The position numbers were made by a program, and so were the translations under genes. A stretch of DNA of 40,518 nt from Microcella pacifica (GTDB lineage: Bacteria; Actinomycetota; Actinomycetes; Actinomycetales; Microbacteriaceae). Below, piece by piece: positions 17,814 to 25,784 of the stretch (positions within the stretch are counted from its first letter, which is position 1; the number at the start of each line of letters is the position of its first letter). The notes under the pieces were generated by a model, which worked only from the letters and a program-made list of their open reading frames with translations, was not told the DNA's origin and did not search any database. The stretch spans positions 16,931-57,448 of the forward strand of contig NZ_VIKT02000019.1 in NCBI RefSeq assembly GCF_009371975.2. Direction: 5' to 3'.

Positions 17814-19430
17814 CTAGGAGCCCGCCGCGGCGAGGTCGCGGTACTCGAGCAGTTCGCCGAGGCCGCCGGCCCCGCCGCCGCCTCCGGCGCCACCGCCCGA
17901 GGGCTCGCCGCCGTCGAAGTTGTAGCCGGGAATGCCGATCGGTACGAAGGTCAGCTCGCTGTTGTTGCTGAAGTTGACGATGCCGCCGTAATAGTGGCCG
18001 CGCCACGTCAAGCGGTTGCTGTTGCGGATCGTACAGGGAGAGTAGATGAGCACAGCGACGGGCTCGGCGATGGTGTTGGTGTTGTTGACGTCGAACTGGC
18101 CGCAGCCCGAGGTCGTCGGCCGAGCATCCGGAACTGTGTCGGGCGTGATGAAGCGCAACCGACGCTCGGAGTTCGGGTCATCGGAACTCACCTCGAACTG
18201 ACCGATGTTGACGGTCTTGGGCGTGATGAAGGTCAGATCGGTCTTGAGCTCGAGCTCGTACGTGCTGTACCAGATCGTGAACCCGCCCGTGCAGCCGCGC
18301 ACGTCGATGACCGTCGGCGTCGTGTACTGACTGAACGCCTGTACGGCCGCAGTCTGCGAGCCGTTGCGGTCGATGTTGCACGGCCCCGAGTAGGTGACGA
18401 CGTTCCACCCCTCGTCCGTCCAGTCCGACGCCCGGAAATCGACGTCCACCCAGTCGGGCACGACGGGCATCGGCAGGTCGGGCTGGTTGTAGAGCACCGG
18501 GTCCGCCCCCGAGCTGCGGGCGAGGGCGCACGCGTTGCCCGCGGCGTCCCAGCCGGTCGCGCCCGAGGAGCAGCGCTGGCCCCACGTGTTGATCGTGCCG
18601 CCGAGGTAGACGCCGCCGCCAACCGACACGCTCGGGCCGAAAGTGGACTGACCGGAGCCAACCGCGATGACGTCGCCGCCGATGACCTGGTTGTTGTTGA
18701 GCGCGACCGTGCCCGAAGCCCACACGTCGCCCTCCGCGCTGCACGTGTTGCTGAGCGTGATGTTGCCGTTCGCCGCGACGATGTCGCCCTCGATCGTCAC
18801 GGAGTTGCTGCACTGGATGCTGCCCTCGCGCACCATGACGTTGGCGGAGTTGCCGTTGAGCTGCACGAGCTCGAGGTTGTTGCTGAGCCCCGGGCTGCCG
18901 TAGCTGAACACGGCGGCGCCGCTCGCCGCGGCAGAGGGGGCTCCGGGCAGCCAGTCGTAGACGACCTCGACGGCGGCCGAGTCGAGAGCGGATGAGCTCT
19001 CAGAAACACCCTCGGTGAGCGCGAACCCGGTGGACTGGATGCGCACGTGCGTCGAGGAGCCCGTCGGGCATCCCGGCGTCCACACCGCTGTCGCTCCGGC
19101 ACGCTGCTCGATCTCCACGGAGTAGAACGGCTGCGCGGCGGCCGCTCCCGTGATGGTCGCGTCGATGTCTCCGTACGTCGCGTCGAGATCGCCGTCGGAG
19201 GGGCACGCGTCGGTCTCGAGAGCCGCGCGCATGGCCTCAGCACCGGCCTCCGCGGCAGCCTGAGACTGCACTCCTGCGCGCGTGAGGGAGGTGTAGCCCA
19301 CGGCCTGCACGGTCGCCGACGAGATCGTGAGCGTGATGATCGAGGTTACGGCAATGAGCCCGATGACCGCGATCATGACGTTGCCGGTCTCGTCATCGTG
19401 AAGACGGCCCTGGCGCAGGCTGCGCATCAT
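17814..19430 (-). CDS. Large PilX-like pilus-associated protein with beta-helix-type domain
   Basis: The protein has 538 residues from the ATG at 19430, which overlaps the previous stop (ATGA); an ATG three codons upstream is also possible. A short basic N-terminus and a hydrophobic segment (about 17-41, NVMIAVIGLIAVTSIITL) resemble PilX N-terminal domains, with ETGN in place of the Gly-Phe cleavage site. The rest is outside the cell. It includes a stretch rich in alternating Val/Ile/Gly/Asn (about 200-290, with SVTIEGDIVAANGNITLSN and NQVIGGDVIAVGS) like bactofilin or right-handed beta-helix proteins. Several Cys and aromatic residues follow, then a Gly-rich tail. It is the only large exported protein of the operon, so a tip-adhesin role is plausible but inferred. 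Confidence 0.75.
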   Translation of the reverse strand: MMRSLRQGRLHDDETGNVMIAVIGLIAVTSIITLTISSATVQAVGYTSLTRAGVQSQAAAEAGAEAMRAALETDACPSDGDLDATYGDIDATITGAAAAQPFYSVEIEQRAGATAVWTPGCPTGSSTHVRIQSTGFALTEGVSESSSALDSAAVEVVYDWLPGAPSAAASGAAVFSYGSPGLSNNLELVQLNGNSANVMVREGSIQCSNSVTIEGDIVAANGNITLSNTCSAEGDVWASGTVALNNNQVIGGDVIAVGSGQSTFGPSVSVGGGVYLGGTINTWGQRCSSGATGWDAAGNACALARSSGADPVLYNQPDLPMPVVPDWVDVDFRASDWTDEGWNVVTYSGPCNIDRNGSQTAAVQAFSQYTTPTVIDVRGCTGGFTIWYSTYELELKTDLTFITPKTVNIGQFEVSSDDPNSERRLRFITPDTVPDARPTTSGCGQFDVNNTNTIAEPVAVLIYSPCTIRNSNRLTWRGHYYGGIVNFSNNSELTFVPIGIPGYNFDGGEPSGGGAGGGGGAGGLGELLEYRDLAAAGS

Positions 19431-20008
19431 GGGAAGCATTGCGGGCTCACATTCGTCGAGGGCGCGCGGCCCGTGATAGTGGTGATGAAGAGTGAAGAGG
19501 GCCCGCTGCCGGTCTCGACCGCGTACCGCAGGCCGAGACCGCGGGCGCCCTCGGCCGCGAAGACAGGGTACTCCGTGCCGGAGCCATCGACATCGGGCAC
19601 GATGCCGCCGCTCAGCGGGATCCAGTCAGCGCCGACGGAGCCGGGCTCCGGTGCCGTGATGGCGGACGAGGATGTGCGGCGGAAGATCGTGTCGATCTCG
19701 GCGTCGTAGAACCACGCCACGCACTCCGGCCCACTCGCGCCGACGACGCGGGCGACCGCGAAGCTCGAGACGCCGTCGGCCGCGGTCGACACTGCTACAG
19801 CGGTCGAGTTGCGCATGCCGCCGTCGATCACGTTCGCGACGAGTTGACCATCGGTCGTGGATGTCGTCACCGTACGCACGGTCTCGTCCGCCTGCATGGA
19901 GCTCACGAGCACCCCGCCGATGACGATGATGACGACCGACGTGAGCGCAGCGCTGATGAGCAGCTCAACGAGGGTGAAGCCCGCGTCAGTCGGACGAGGC
20001 GCGCTCAC
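19427..20008 (-). CDS. PilW-like minor pilin
   Basis: The protein has 193 residues from a GTG at 20008 that overlaps the previous stop (GTGA). The leader is short and ends in DAG, followed by FTLVELLISAALTSVVIIVIGGVL: the class III signal with Gly at -1, Phe at +1 and Glu at +5. The globular part contains two Cys (ECVAWF and PQCFP), possibly forming a disulfide near the C-terminus. This matches minor pilins of the PilW/PilJ class by gene order, but the head domain is not specific. PilD should process it. It is expected at the pilus tip or in the priming complex. Confidence 0.8.
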   Translation of the reverse strand: MSAPRPTDAGFTLVELLISAALTSVVIIVIGGVLVSSMQADETVRTVTTSTTDGQLVANVIDGGMRNSTAVAVSTAADGVSSFAVARVVGASGPECVAWFYDAEIDTIFRRTSSSAITAPEPGSVGADWIPLSGGIVPDVDGSGTEYPVFAAEGARGLGLRYAVETGSGPSSLFITTITGRAPSTNVSPQCFP

Positions 20009-20430
20009 GGGGAGGTCCCCGGCAAAAAGAGGAGCGTGCGTGACTCGGCGAGCACGCTGTCGTCGGCGGCATCGCGAGCAATCACGCGCACGAGGCTCGT
20101 GGAGCGCTCGACGCACGTCGCGAGGTCAGGCACAGTCGTCACGACTTCGATGGTGACTCCCTGGGCATCGACCTCGGTGGTCGTGCCGCCGAGGATCTGC
20201 AGTGCGGCGCAAGTATCCGGCGCCTGGGCGAGCGCGCGGTCCGTGACCTGCGCGACGAGCCTCGTGGCCGTGGCGATCGTCGAGTTGGCCTCTGACGCGC
20301 GAAGACCCGAGATGAGGACGGGGATGAACGAGATCGCGATGAGAGAGATGAGGAACATCGAGATGACGATCTCGAGCAGGCCAAGGCCGCGCTCGTCGTC
20401 GACGCGCGCACTCCCTGTGTTGGTGCCCAA
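20005..20430 (-). CDS. PilV-like minor pilin
   Basis: The protein has 141 residues from a TTG at 20430, chosen because the strong ribosome site GAGAGGGGGG lies 4 nt upstream. A longer reading to 20532 would run into the pilA downstream hairpin. The leader ends DDERG, followed by LGLLEIVISMFLISLIAISFIPVL, with Gly at -1, Leu at +1 and Glu at +5. Two Cys (TCAAL and ATCVER) could form a disulfide. It is the first of the three overlapping minor-pilin genes after pilA. The PilV name reflects position and N-terminal pattern only. Confidence 0.8.
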   Translation of the reverse strand: MGTNTGSARVDDERGLGLLEIVISMFLISLIAISFIPVLISGLRASEANSTIATATRLVAQVTDRALAQAPDTCAALQILGGTTTEVDAQGVTIEVVTTVPDLATCVERSTSLVRVIARDAADDSVLAESRTLLFLPGTSP

Positions 20431-20503
20431 GAGACCCCCCTCTCTGCGATGCTGCGAACCGGTGCCCGTCTCCGTTTCTTCGGAGCGGCCCAGATACCCG
20501 TAT

Positions 20504-20534
20504 GGGTGGGACCCCCTGAACGGGGGCCCCACCC
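20504..20534 (-). terminator. Strong hairpin between pilA and minor pilin genes
   Basis: On the minus strand GGGTGGGGCCCCC and GGGGGTCCCACCC pair over all 13 positions (one G-U wobble) around the loop GTTCA, starting 42 nt after the pilA stop. No T-run follows and the same-strand minor pilin genes continue, so it looks like an attenuator or 3'-end stabiliser that gives more pilA than downstream mRNA. A smaller CTCCG/CGGAG hairpin follows at 20470-20485. Confidence 0.75.
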
Positions 20535-20575
20535 GACGAATGGTGTGGACGACTAACCGATCGCCCTCATGGTGC

Positions 20576-20980
20576 TTACGGGCAAGCGTTGTTGACCGGG
20601 GAGTTGGTCGTGGAGCTGACGCTCCACGTGCCGTTTCCGCCGGTGGCCTCGAAGCAGAACGCGGCCCCCCCGGTGTCGACGGTCACGGTGCTTCCGGGCC
20701 AGCCGAAGTTCGACAGGGCCGTGGGCACGGAACCGGTGCCATCCCAGCCGGCAGGGGTCGAGACGAGATAGCTCACATAGGCGACTTTGGCGGTCGACAG
20801 GTTCGACTGCGCCTGGGCATCCTGAGCCGTGGCCTGCTGACCGAGGAACACGGGAATCGCGATGGCCGCGAGAACTCCGATGATGATGACCACGACGAGG
20901 AGCTCAATGAGGGTGAAGCCCTCGTCCTTGCTCTCGGCGAGGCGCTTGCGCTGTGCAGCAAGTGCGGTGTTGATGGACAT
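20576..20980 (-). CDS. pilA: Type IV major pilin PilA
   Basis: The protein has 134 residues from the ATG at 20980 with AAGGAAA upstream. A 21-residue leader ends in DEG, followed by FTLIELLVVVIIIGVLAAIAIP: Gly at -1, Phe at +1, Glu at +5 and the classical hydrophobic helix. The head is only about 85 residues, rich in Ser/Thr/Gly, with Cys109 and Cys133 placed to close a D-region disulfide loop near the C-terminus. This is a typical small Gram-positive major pilin. The same frame stays open upstream (MNHHYLW at about 21070), but that would give an unusual leader. It is preceded by repeats and a 19-G run, and followed by a strong hairpin. Confidence 0.93.
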   Translation of the reverse strand: MSINTALAAQRKRLAESKDEGFTLIELLVVVIIIGVLAAIAIPVFLGQQATAQDAQAQSNLSTAKVAYVSYLVSTPAGWDGTGSVPTALSNFGWPGSTVTVDTGGAAFCFEATGGNGTWSVSSTTNSPVNNACP

Positions 20981-21020
20981 GTGTCCGTTTCCTTTCCTAT
21001 CAAACGATGATTGACAGGTG

Positions 21021-21053
21021 GGCCCCCCACGGAACATGAAACTGGCCCCCCAC
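21021..21053. repeat. Two direct copies of GGCCCCCCAC upstream of pilA
   Basis: The 10-base unit occurs at 21021-21030 and 21044-21053, a 23-bp period, about two helical turns, 41-73 bp upstream of the pilA start. The spacing suits paired binding of a dimeric regulator on one DNA face. They overlap the ACATGAA/TTCATGT inverted repeat at 21034-21072. Confidence 0.5.
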
Positions 21054-21072
21054 AGGTAATGGTGGTTCATGT
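21034..21072. repeat. Inverted repeat ACATGAA...TTCATGT upstream of pilA
   Basis: Seven-base perfect inverted arms lie at 21034-21040 and 21066-21072 around 25 nt, which include one of the GGCCCCCCAC copies. The loop is long for an RNA hairpin, so a protein-binding site is as likely as a structure. It may be chance. Confidence 0.35.
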
Positions 21073-21130
21073 GGCTCACCGTGCATATCCCCTCTACGGG
21101 GGTGATCAAGCATCCCGGCGCCCCCAGTGC

Positions 21131-21149
21131 GGGGGGGGGGGGGGGGGGG
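21131..21149. repeat. Homopolymer run of 19 G (poly-C on coding strand) between pilC and pilA
   Basis: Nineteen consecutive G on the plus strand begin 7 nt beyond the pilC stop and about 150 nt upstream of the pilA start. Such runs mutate readily by slipped-strand mispairing. Here the run is outside both coding regions, so length change would alter spacing or transcript structure rather than reading frame. It is also a typical place for assembly error. Confidence 0.9.
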
Positions 21150-21156
21150 CACCGCC

Positions 21157-22389
21157 TTACTGGACCTGATTGAAGATGTCGAAGATGGGCAGGTAGAGCG
21201 CCACGATCATGCCGCCGAGCACGACGCCGAGGAAGGCGATCATGAGGGGCTCGATGAGGGACGTGAGCGACTCGGTCGTCGTCTGCACCTCGGCATCGTA
21301 GAAGTCGGCGATCTTCTCCAGCATGGTCTCGAGCGCACCCGAGTCCTCCCCGACCGCGATCATCTGCGTCACCATGGGCGGGAAGATGGGCTCGTTCGCG
21401 AGTGGGCCCGCGATCGAGCGCCCCTGGCGCACCGAGTCCTGCACGGAGTTCACCGCCTGCTCGACCTGCCAGTTGCCCGATGTCGAGCCGATGATGGAGA
21501 GCGCCTGCAGGATGGGCACGCCCGCGCCGATCATCATGCCGAAGTTGCGCGTGAAGCGCGCGATCGCGATCTTCTTGAAGAGGTCGCCGAAGACAGGCAT
21601 CTTGAGCAGCAGCGGCTCGTAGATGGACCGGAACTTGGGGGTATGCCGGTTGGCGCGCCACCAGATCGAACCGGCGATGCCGAGCACGATCGCCACGGGC
21701 CCGATCCACACCATGTTCTCGGAGATCACCACGAGGATCTGCGTCGGCAGCGGGAGCGTGCCCCCGAGGTCGCTGAAGAGGTCGTCGAAGACGGGCACGA
21801 TGAACACGATCATGCCGACGACGGCGAGCACCGCCATGATGAGCACGACGACGGGGTAGGTCAGGGCCGACTTGATCGTCGCCTTGAGCTCGACCTCCTT
21901 CTCGAAGTTCTTCGCGACCGACTCGAGCGATGTCTCGAGGAAGCCGCCGACCTCGCCCGCGCGCACGAGGTTGACGAAGATCGGCGGGAAGGCCTTGGGG
22001 TGCTTCGCGAGGCTGTCGGAGAACGTACTGCCCTCCTCGACCGCCGAGCGCACCTCGTCGAGGGTCTCGGCGAGCTTGGGGTTCTCCGACTGCCCCGCCA
22101 GGATGGTGAGGGCCTTGAGCAGCGGGAGACCCGCGCTGATCATCGTCGCCATCTGTCGGCTCATGACGGCGAGATCTTTGAGCGTGATCTTCTTGTCGAA
22201 GAGTCCCCCCAGCGAGATGTCGCGATTGAGGCCGGCGCCGGCCGCGACCTGCTGGATCGAGACGGGTGCGATACCCATGGTGCGCAATCGTGCGACGACC
22301 GAGGTCTCGCTCGGAGCATCCACCCGGCCCTTGACGGTCTTGCCGCTCGCATCGCGGCCGGTGTACGCGTAGGTGAGGGCGCTCGCCAT
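21157..22389 (-). CDS. pilC: PilC, type IV pilus inner-membrane platform protein
   Basis: The protein has 410 residues. It begins MASALTYAYTGRDASGKTVKGRVDA, the usual N-terminus of PilC/GspF, and has two T2SSF domains (about 70-195 and 275-400). Each contains the conserved pattern of the SRQMATMISAGLPLLKAL and TRNFGMMIGAGVPILQAL type. Three membrane helices are seen, near 170-190, 220-240 and 375-400. It is the rotating platform on which PilB and PilT act. The ATG at 22389 overlaps the pilT stop by one base (TGATG). It ends with FDIFNQVQ, 7 nt before the 19-G run. Confidence 0.95.
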   Translation of the reverse strand: MASALTYAYTGRDASGKTVKGRVDAPSETSVVARLRTMGIAPVSIQQVAAGAGLNRDISLGGLFDKKITLKDLAVMSRQMATMISAGLPLLKALTILAGQSENPKLAETLDEVRSAVEEGSTFSDSLAKHPKAFPPIFVNLVRAGEVGGFLETSLESVAKNFEKEVELKATIKSALTYPVVVLIMAVLAVVGMIVFIVPVFDDLFSDLGGTLPLPTQILVVISENMVWIGPVAIVLGIAGSIWWRANRHTPKFRSIYEPLLLKMPVFGDLFKKIAIARFTRNFGMMIGAGVPILQALSIIGSTSGNWQVEQAVNSVQDSVRQGRSIAGPLANEPIFPPMVTQMIAVGEDSGALETMLEKIADFYDAEVQTTTESLTSLIEPLMIAFLGVVLGGMIVALYLPIFDIFNQVQ

Positions 22390-23906
22390 CAGTAGCTCCT
22401 GGGGGTCGAGGCGGCCATGGCGCTCGCGGCGCCACCGCCCATGGGTGCGGCCTGGCGGTGGACGAGGCGGTTGAAGTTCTCCGGGTCCTGCATCTTCGCG
22501 TGCGCGGCCTCATGGGTCACCATGTGGCTGTTCACGAGATCGGCGAGGTGCTGGTCCATGGTGTGCATGCCTGCCTCGCGCCCCGCCTGCAGCGCCGAGG
22601 TGATCTGGTATGTCTTGCCCTCGCGGATGAGGTTGGCGATCGCGCCCGTCGTCATCATGATCTCGGTCGCGATGATGCGGCCCTTGCCGGTCGCGCGGGG
22701 CAGGAGCGTCTGGCAGACGACGCCCTGCAGCGTGAGAGCGAGCTGCGAGCGCACCTGGCCCTGCTGGTGCGGAGGGAAGACGTCGATGATGCGGTCGATC
22801 GTCTGCGCCGCGGACTGCGTGTGCAGCGTTGCGAAGACGAGGTGGCCGGTCTCGGCGGCCGTGAGCGCCGTCGACACGGTCTCGAGGTCGCGCAGCTCGC
22901 CGATGAGGATGACGTCGGGGTCCTGCCGCAGCACGCGCTTGAGGGCGTCGGCGAAGGAGTGCGTGTCGGCGCCGACCTCTCGCTGGTTGACGAGAGCGCG
23001 CTGATTGGCATGCACGAACTCGATCGGGTCCTCGATCGTCACGATGTGCTCGGCGCGCGTCTTGTTGACGAGGTCGATGAGGGCCGCGAGCGTCGTCGAC
23101 TTTCCCGAGCCGGTCGGTCCCGTGACGAGCACGAGGCCGCGCGGCAGGGTGGCGAATCGCCCCACGACCGAGGGCACACCGAGCTGCTTGAGCGACTTGA
23201 TCTCGGTGGGGATGAGGCGGAAGGCGCCGGCGAGGGAGTCGCGCTCACGGTAGAAGTTCGTGCGGAAGCGATCCTCGCCACGCGGGCTGATCGCGAAGTC
23301 GAGCTCCCACTGCTCGTCGAAGGCCTCGCGCTGGCGATCGCTCATGACGCTGCCGAGAACGGCGTCGACCGTGGCCTTGTCCCAGACCTCCGCGCCCGTG
23401 ACGGGTGTGAGTTCGCCGTCGATGCGCGCCATCGGCCGCGCGTTCGCGGCAATGTGCAGGTCGGAGCCCCCCCGCGCGATGAGGTCGTCGAGCGCGTGCA
23501 GAAGAAGAGGGTGGATGCCCGGCATCGCCGTGCCGAGACCCGCAACGGGCGGCGGCGCATCGTAGGCGGCCTGTGCGGGAGGCGCGGCGTCGATGCCCTG
23601 GCCGCGCAGCGGCGGGGCTGCGGACGACGCCATCGGGCTGCTGACGGGAGGCGGCGCGGCAACCGGCTGCTGCCCGACGGGCGGAGGCGGAGGAAGGTGC
23701 GGGGTGCCTGTCGCGACGTCCGGGATCGCGTGCACGGCGGCCGCGGTGGGCGGCGCGAAGGGCGCGCTCAACCCCGCGACCGGCTCGCCGCTCGGCGCAG
23801 CGGTGTGGTCGGTGATCGGCCCTGCGGACTCGTCGGTCACCGACCACACCTTGCGCGGCGCCGTGGCGCCCTCCCCCGTTCCCCCGAAGCCGTTGGCCTC
23901 CGTCAT
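22389..23906 (-). CDS. pilT: PilT, pilus retraction ATPase with long Pro-rich N-terminal extension
   Basis: The protein has 505 residues from the ATG at 23906 (ribosome site GGGGGAG, 5 nt away). The first roughly 130 are Ala/Pro-rich and disordered, including LPPPPPVGQQPVAAPPP. The PilT core follows with IHPLLLHALDDLIARGGSDLH, Walker A GPTGSGKS at 263-270, the Asp box TIEDPIEF, Walker B GELRD at 336-340, the His box ATLHTQSA, and AIANLIREGK at 422-431. The last is the PilT signature usually written AIRNLIRE. The core of about 355 residues equals a normal PilT, so the extension is additional. It lies 59 nt after pilB. It depolymerises pili for twitching or DNA uptake. Confidence 0.93.
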   Translation of the reverse strand: MTEANGFGGTGEGATAPRKVWSVTDESAGPITDHTAAPSGEPVAGLSAPFAPPTAAAVHAIPDVATGTPHLPPPPPVGQQPVAAPPPVSSPMASSAAPPLRGQGIDAAPPAQAAYDAPPPVAGLGTAMPGIHPLLLHALDDLIARGGSDLHIAANARPMARIDGELTPVTGAEVWDKATVDAVLGSVMSDRQREAFDEQWELDFAISPRGEDRFRTNFYRERDSLAGAFRLIPTEIKSLKQLGVPSVVGRFATLPRGLVLVTGPTGSGKSTTLAALIDLVNKTRAEHIVTIEDPIEFVHANQRALVNQREVGADTHSFADALKRVLRQDPDVILIGELRDLETVSTALTAAETGHLVFATLHTQSAAQTIDRIIDVFPPHQQGQVRSQLALTLQGVVCQTLLPRATGKGRIIATEIMMTTGAIANLIREGKTYQITSALQAGREAGMHTMDQHLADLVNSHMVTHEAAHAKMQDPENFNRLVHRQAAPMGGGAASAMAASTPRSY

Positions 23907-23965
23907 GCTGTCTCCCCCGTGTTGATCCGGTGCGTACCGGCAGTGTGTGGTGTCGCCGCGCCCGC

Positions 23966-25633
23966 TCAGGCGACGACGCGCAGGATCTCCTCGATCGAGG
24001 TGAGCCCCGCGCGCACCTTCGCCCAGCCGTCCTGGCGGAGGGTGAGCATGCCCTGCGAGACCGCAAGCCTCATGATCTCGGCACTCGAGGCGCGCGCGAC
24101 GGCGAGGCGCTCGATGTCCTCCGTGACGGTCATCACCTCGTGGATGGCCATGCGACCGCGATACCCGGTGCCGGAGCAGGCCGAGCAGCCGACGGCGTGG
24201 TAGAACCGCGGACTCGTCTCGTCCTCGCGGCGGCCGAAGCCGAGGTGGTCGAGGTGCGCGAGGTCGTACTCCTGCAGTTGCTTGCAGCGGTCGCACAGCC
24301 GCCTCGCGAGGCGCTGGGCGACCACGCAGTCGAGCGCCGAGCCGACGAGGAACGGCTCGATGTCCATCTCGATGAGGCGCGTGATCGAGCTCGGGGCGTC
24401 GTTCGTGTGCAGGGTCGACAGCACGAGGTGTCCCGTGAGCGAGGCTTCAATCGCGATCTGGGCGGTCTCCTGGTCGCGGATCTCACCCAGGAGCACGACG
24501 TCGGGGTCGGAGCGCAGGATGCTGCGCAGCGCGCTCGCGAAGGTCAGACCCGCCTTGGGGTTCACCTGCACCTGGTTGATGCCCGCCATGCGGTACTCGA
24601 CCGGATCCTCGACCGTGATGACGTTGATCTCCGGGCGGGAGACGGCGTGCAGAGTCGTGTAGAGCGTCGTGGACTTTCCCGACCCGGTCGGCCCGGTGAC
24701 GAGGATCATGCCGTACGGCTTGGTGTACGAGTTGCGGAACGCGGTCAGGTTGCCCTCCAGCATCCCGAGATCGCCGATATCGCGCGTCGTCGCATTGTTG
24801 TCCAGGATGCGCATGACGACCTTCTCGCCGTACACGGTCGGCAGGGTCGCGACACGGAGGTCTACGACCTTGCCGCCGTGCTGCACCGACATACGGCCGT
24901 CCTGCGGGCGGCGGCGCTCGGCGATGTTGATGTCGCTCATGATCTTGAGCCGAGAGATGACGCCGTTCTGGATGTTCTTCGGGGCCTGCTGCACATCGTG
25001 CAGCACACCGTCGATGCGGTAGCGCACGCGCATCTCGAACTCGCCGGGCTCGATGTGGATGTCGGAGGCGAGATCTTGAATCGCCTGCCCGATGATGAGG
25101 TTGACGAAGCGCACGATGGGAGCGTCGTCGGGGTCGGCCTCCCGCACGGCCACCTGATCGGAGGGCGTGGGAGCGATCTCCTCCTCGATCGCCGTCGTGA
25201 GGTCGCTGAGCTCGCCGTCGGCACGGTGGAAGCGATTGATCGCCGCCTCGAGGTCGCCCTTCTCGGCGACGACGGGCGCGACCTGCATGCGCGTGAGGGC
25301 TCGCACGTCGTCCATGGCGAGCACATCGCGGGGGTCGACCATCGCGAGCGTGATCGTCGTCGCGGTCGCGTGGACGGGCAGCACGTGATGGCGGCGGCAC
25401 AGCTGCGCTGGCACCATCGCGACGGCCGTACGGTCGACCGGATACTCGGAGAGCTCGACGAACGACAGCCCGGCGACCTCGGCTCGCGCGGACGCGACCT
25501 GGGCCGCGCTCACGAGACCGCGGTCGACGAACTCGCCGACGAGCACCTCGTCGTCGCCGGGATCGTGCACCTGGTCGAGCGATTCGATCGGGACGAGTCC
25601 GCGAATGATCAGCACTTCGGTGACAGAAACCAC
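23966..25633 (-). CDS. pilB: PilB, pilus extension ATPase
   Basis: The protein has 555 residues from the GTG at 25633, preceded at 7 nt by GGGGGGAGG; an in-frame GTG at 25666 would put this ribosome site inside the gene. An N-terminal MshEN/GspE-N domain covers about 1-150. The secretion ATPase core shows Walker A GPTGSGKS at 314-321, Asp box TVEDPVEY, Walker B GEIRD at 383-387, and His box STLHTND. The zinc-binding cysteine quartet of PilB/GspE is at 447, 450, 483 and 486. It polymerises PilA on PilC. It is the first gene of the pil operon, behind a candidate promoter at 25720-25748. Confidence 0.95.
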   Translation of the reverse strand: MVSVTEVLIIRGLVPIESLDQVHDPGDDEVLVGEFVDRGLVSAAQVASARAEVAGLSFVELSEYPVDRTAVAMVPAQLCRRHHVLPVHATATTITLAMVDPRDVLAMDDVRALTRMQVAPVVAEKGDLEAAINRFHRADGELSDLTTAIEEEIAPTPSDQVAVREADPDDAPIVRFVNLIIGQAIQDLASDIHIEPGEFEMRVRYRIDGVLHDVQQAPKNIQNGVISRLKIMSDINIAERRRPQDGRMSVQHGGKVVDLRVATLPTVYGEKVVMRILDNNATTRDIGDLGMLEGNLTAFRNSYTKPYGMILVTGPTGSGKSTTLYTTLHAVSRPEINVITVEDPVEYRMAGINQVQVNPKAGLTFASALRSILRSDPDVVLLGEIRDQETAQIAIEASLTGHLVLSTLHTNDAPSSITRLIEMDIEPFLVGSALDCVVAQRLARRLCDRCKQLQEYDLAHLDHLGFGRREDETSPRFYHAVGCSACSGTGYRGRMAIHEVMTVTEDIERLAVARASSAEIMRLAVSQGMLTLRQDGWAKVRAGLTSIEEILRVVA

Positions 25634-25719
25634 AGCAGAACCTCCCCCCTGGACGCGCCCGGCCACCGGCCGAATGCATGGACTGCTTCTCGGTCACGGT
25701 ACGACACGCCGTGCGCTCG

Positions 25720-25748
25720 ACAATAGTCCCGCGTTCGGGGGTAGTCCA
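25720..25748 (-). promoter_or_regulatory. Candidate pil-operon promoter (TGGACT-N17-TATTGT)
   Basis: On the minus strand TGGACT (25743-25748) and TATTGT (25720-25725) are 17 nt apart, each matching the housekeeping consensus at 4 of 6 positions. It gives a leader of about 80 nt before pilB and lies just beyond the rpoC terminator, so the pil genes need not depend on rpoBC transcription. Confidence 0.45.
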
Positions 25749-25784
25749 CACCCGTCACAGGAATAACATTCGCCCCAGGAACAC

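Noticed and set aside
16680-18995. Plus-strand frame opposite the pilM, pilD and PilX-like genes
   Set aside because: It spans three genes on the other strand with overlapping starts and stops and has antisense composition.
20576-22513. A single long minus-strand frame joining pilC's alternative frame through the 19-C run into pilA
   Set aside because: pilC ends with its own stop before the run, pilA has its own ATG and ribosome site, and the upstream part is low-complexity Arg-rich translation, so a fusion protein is not credible.
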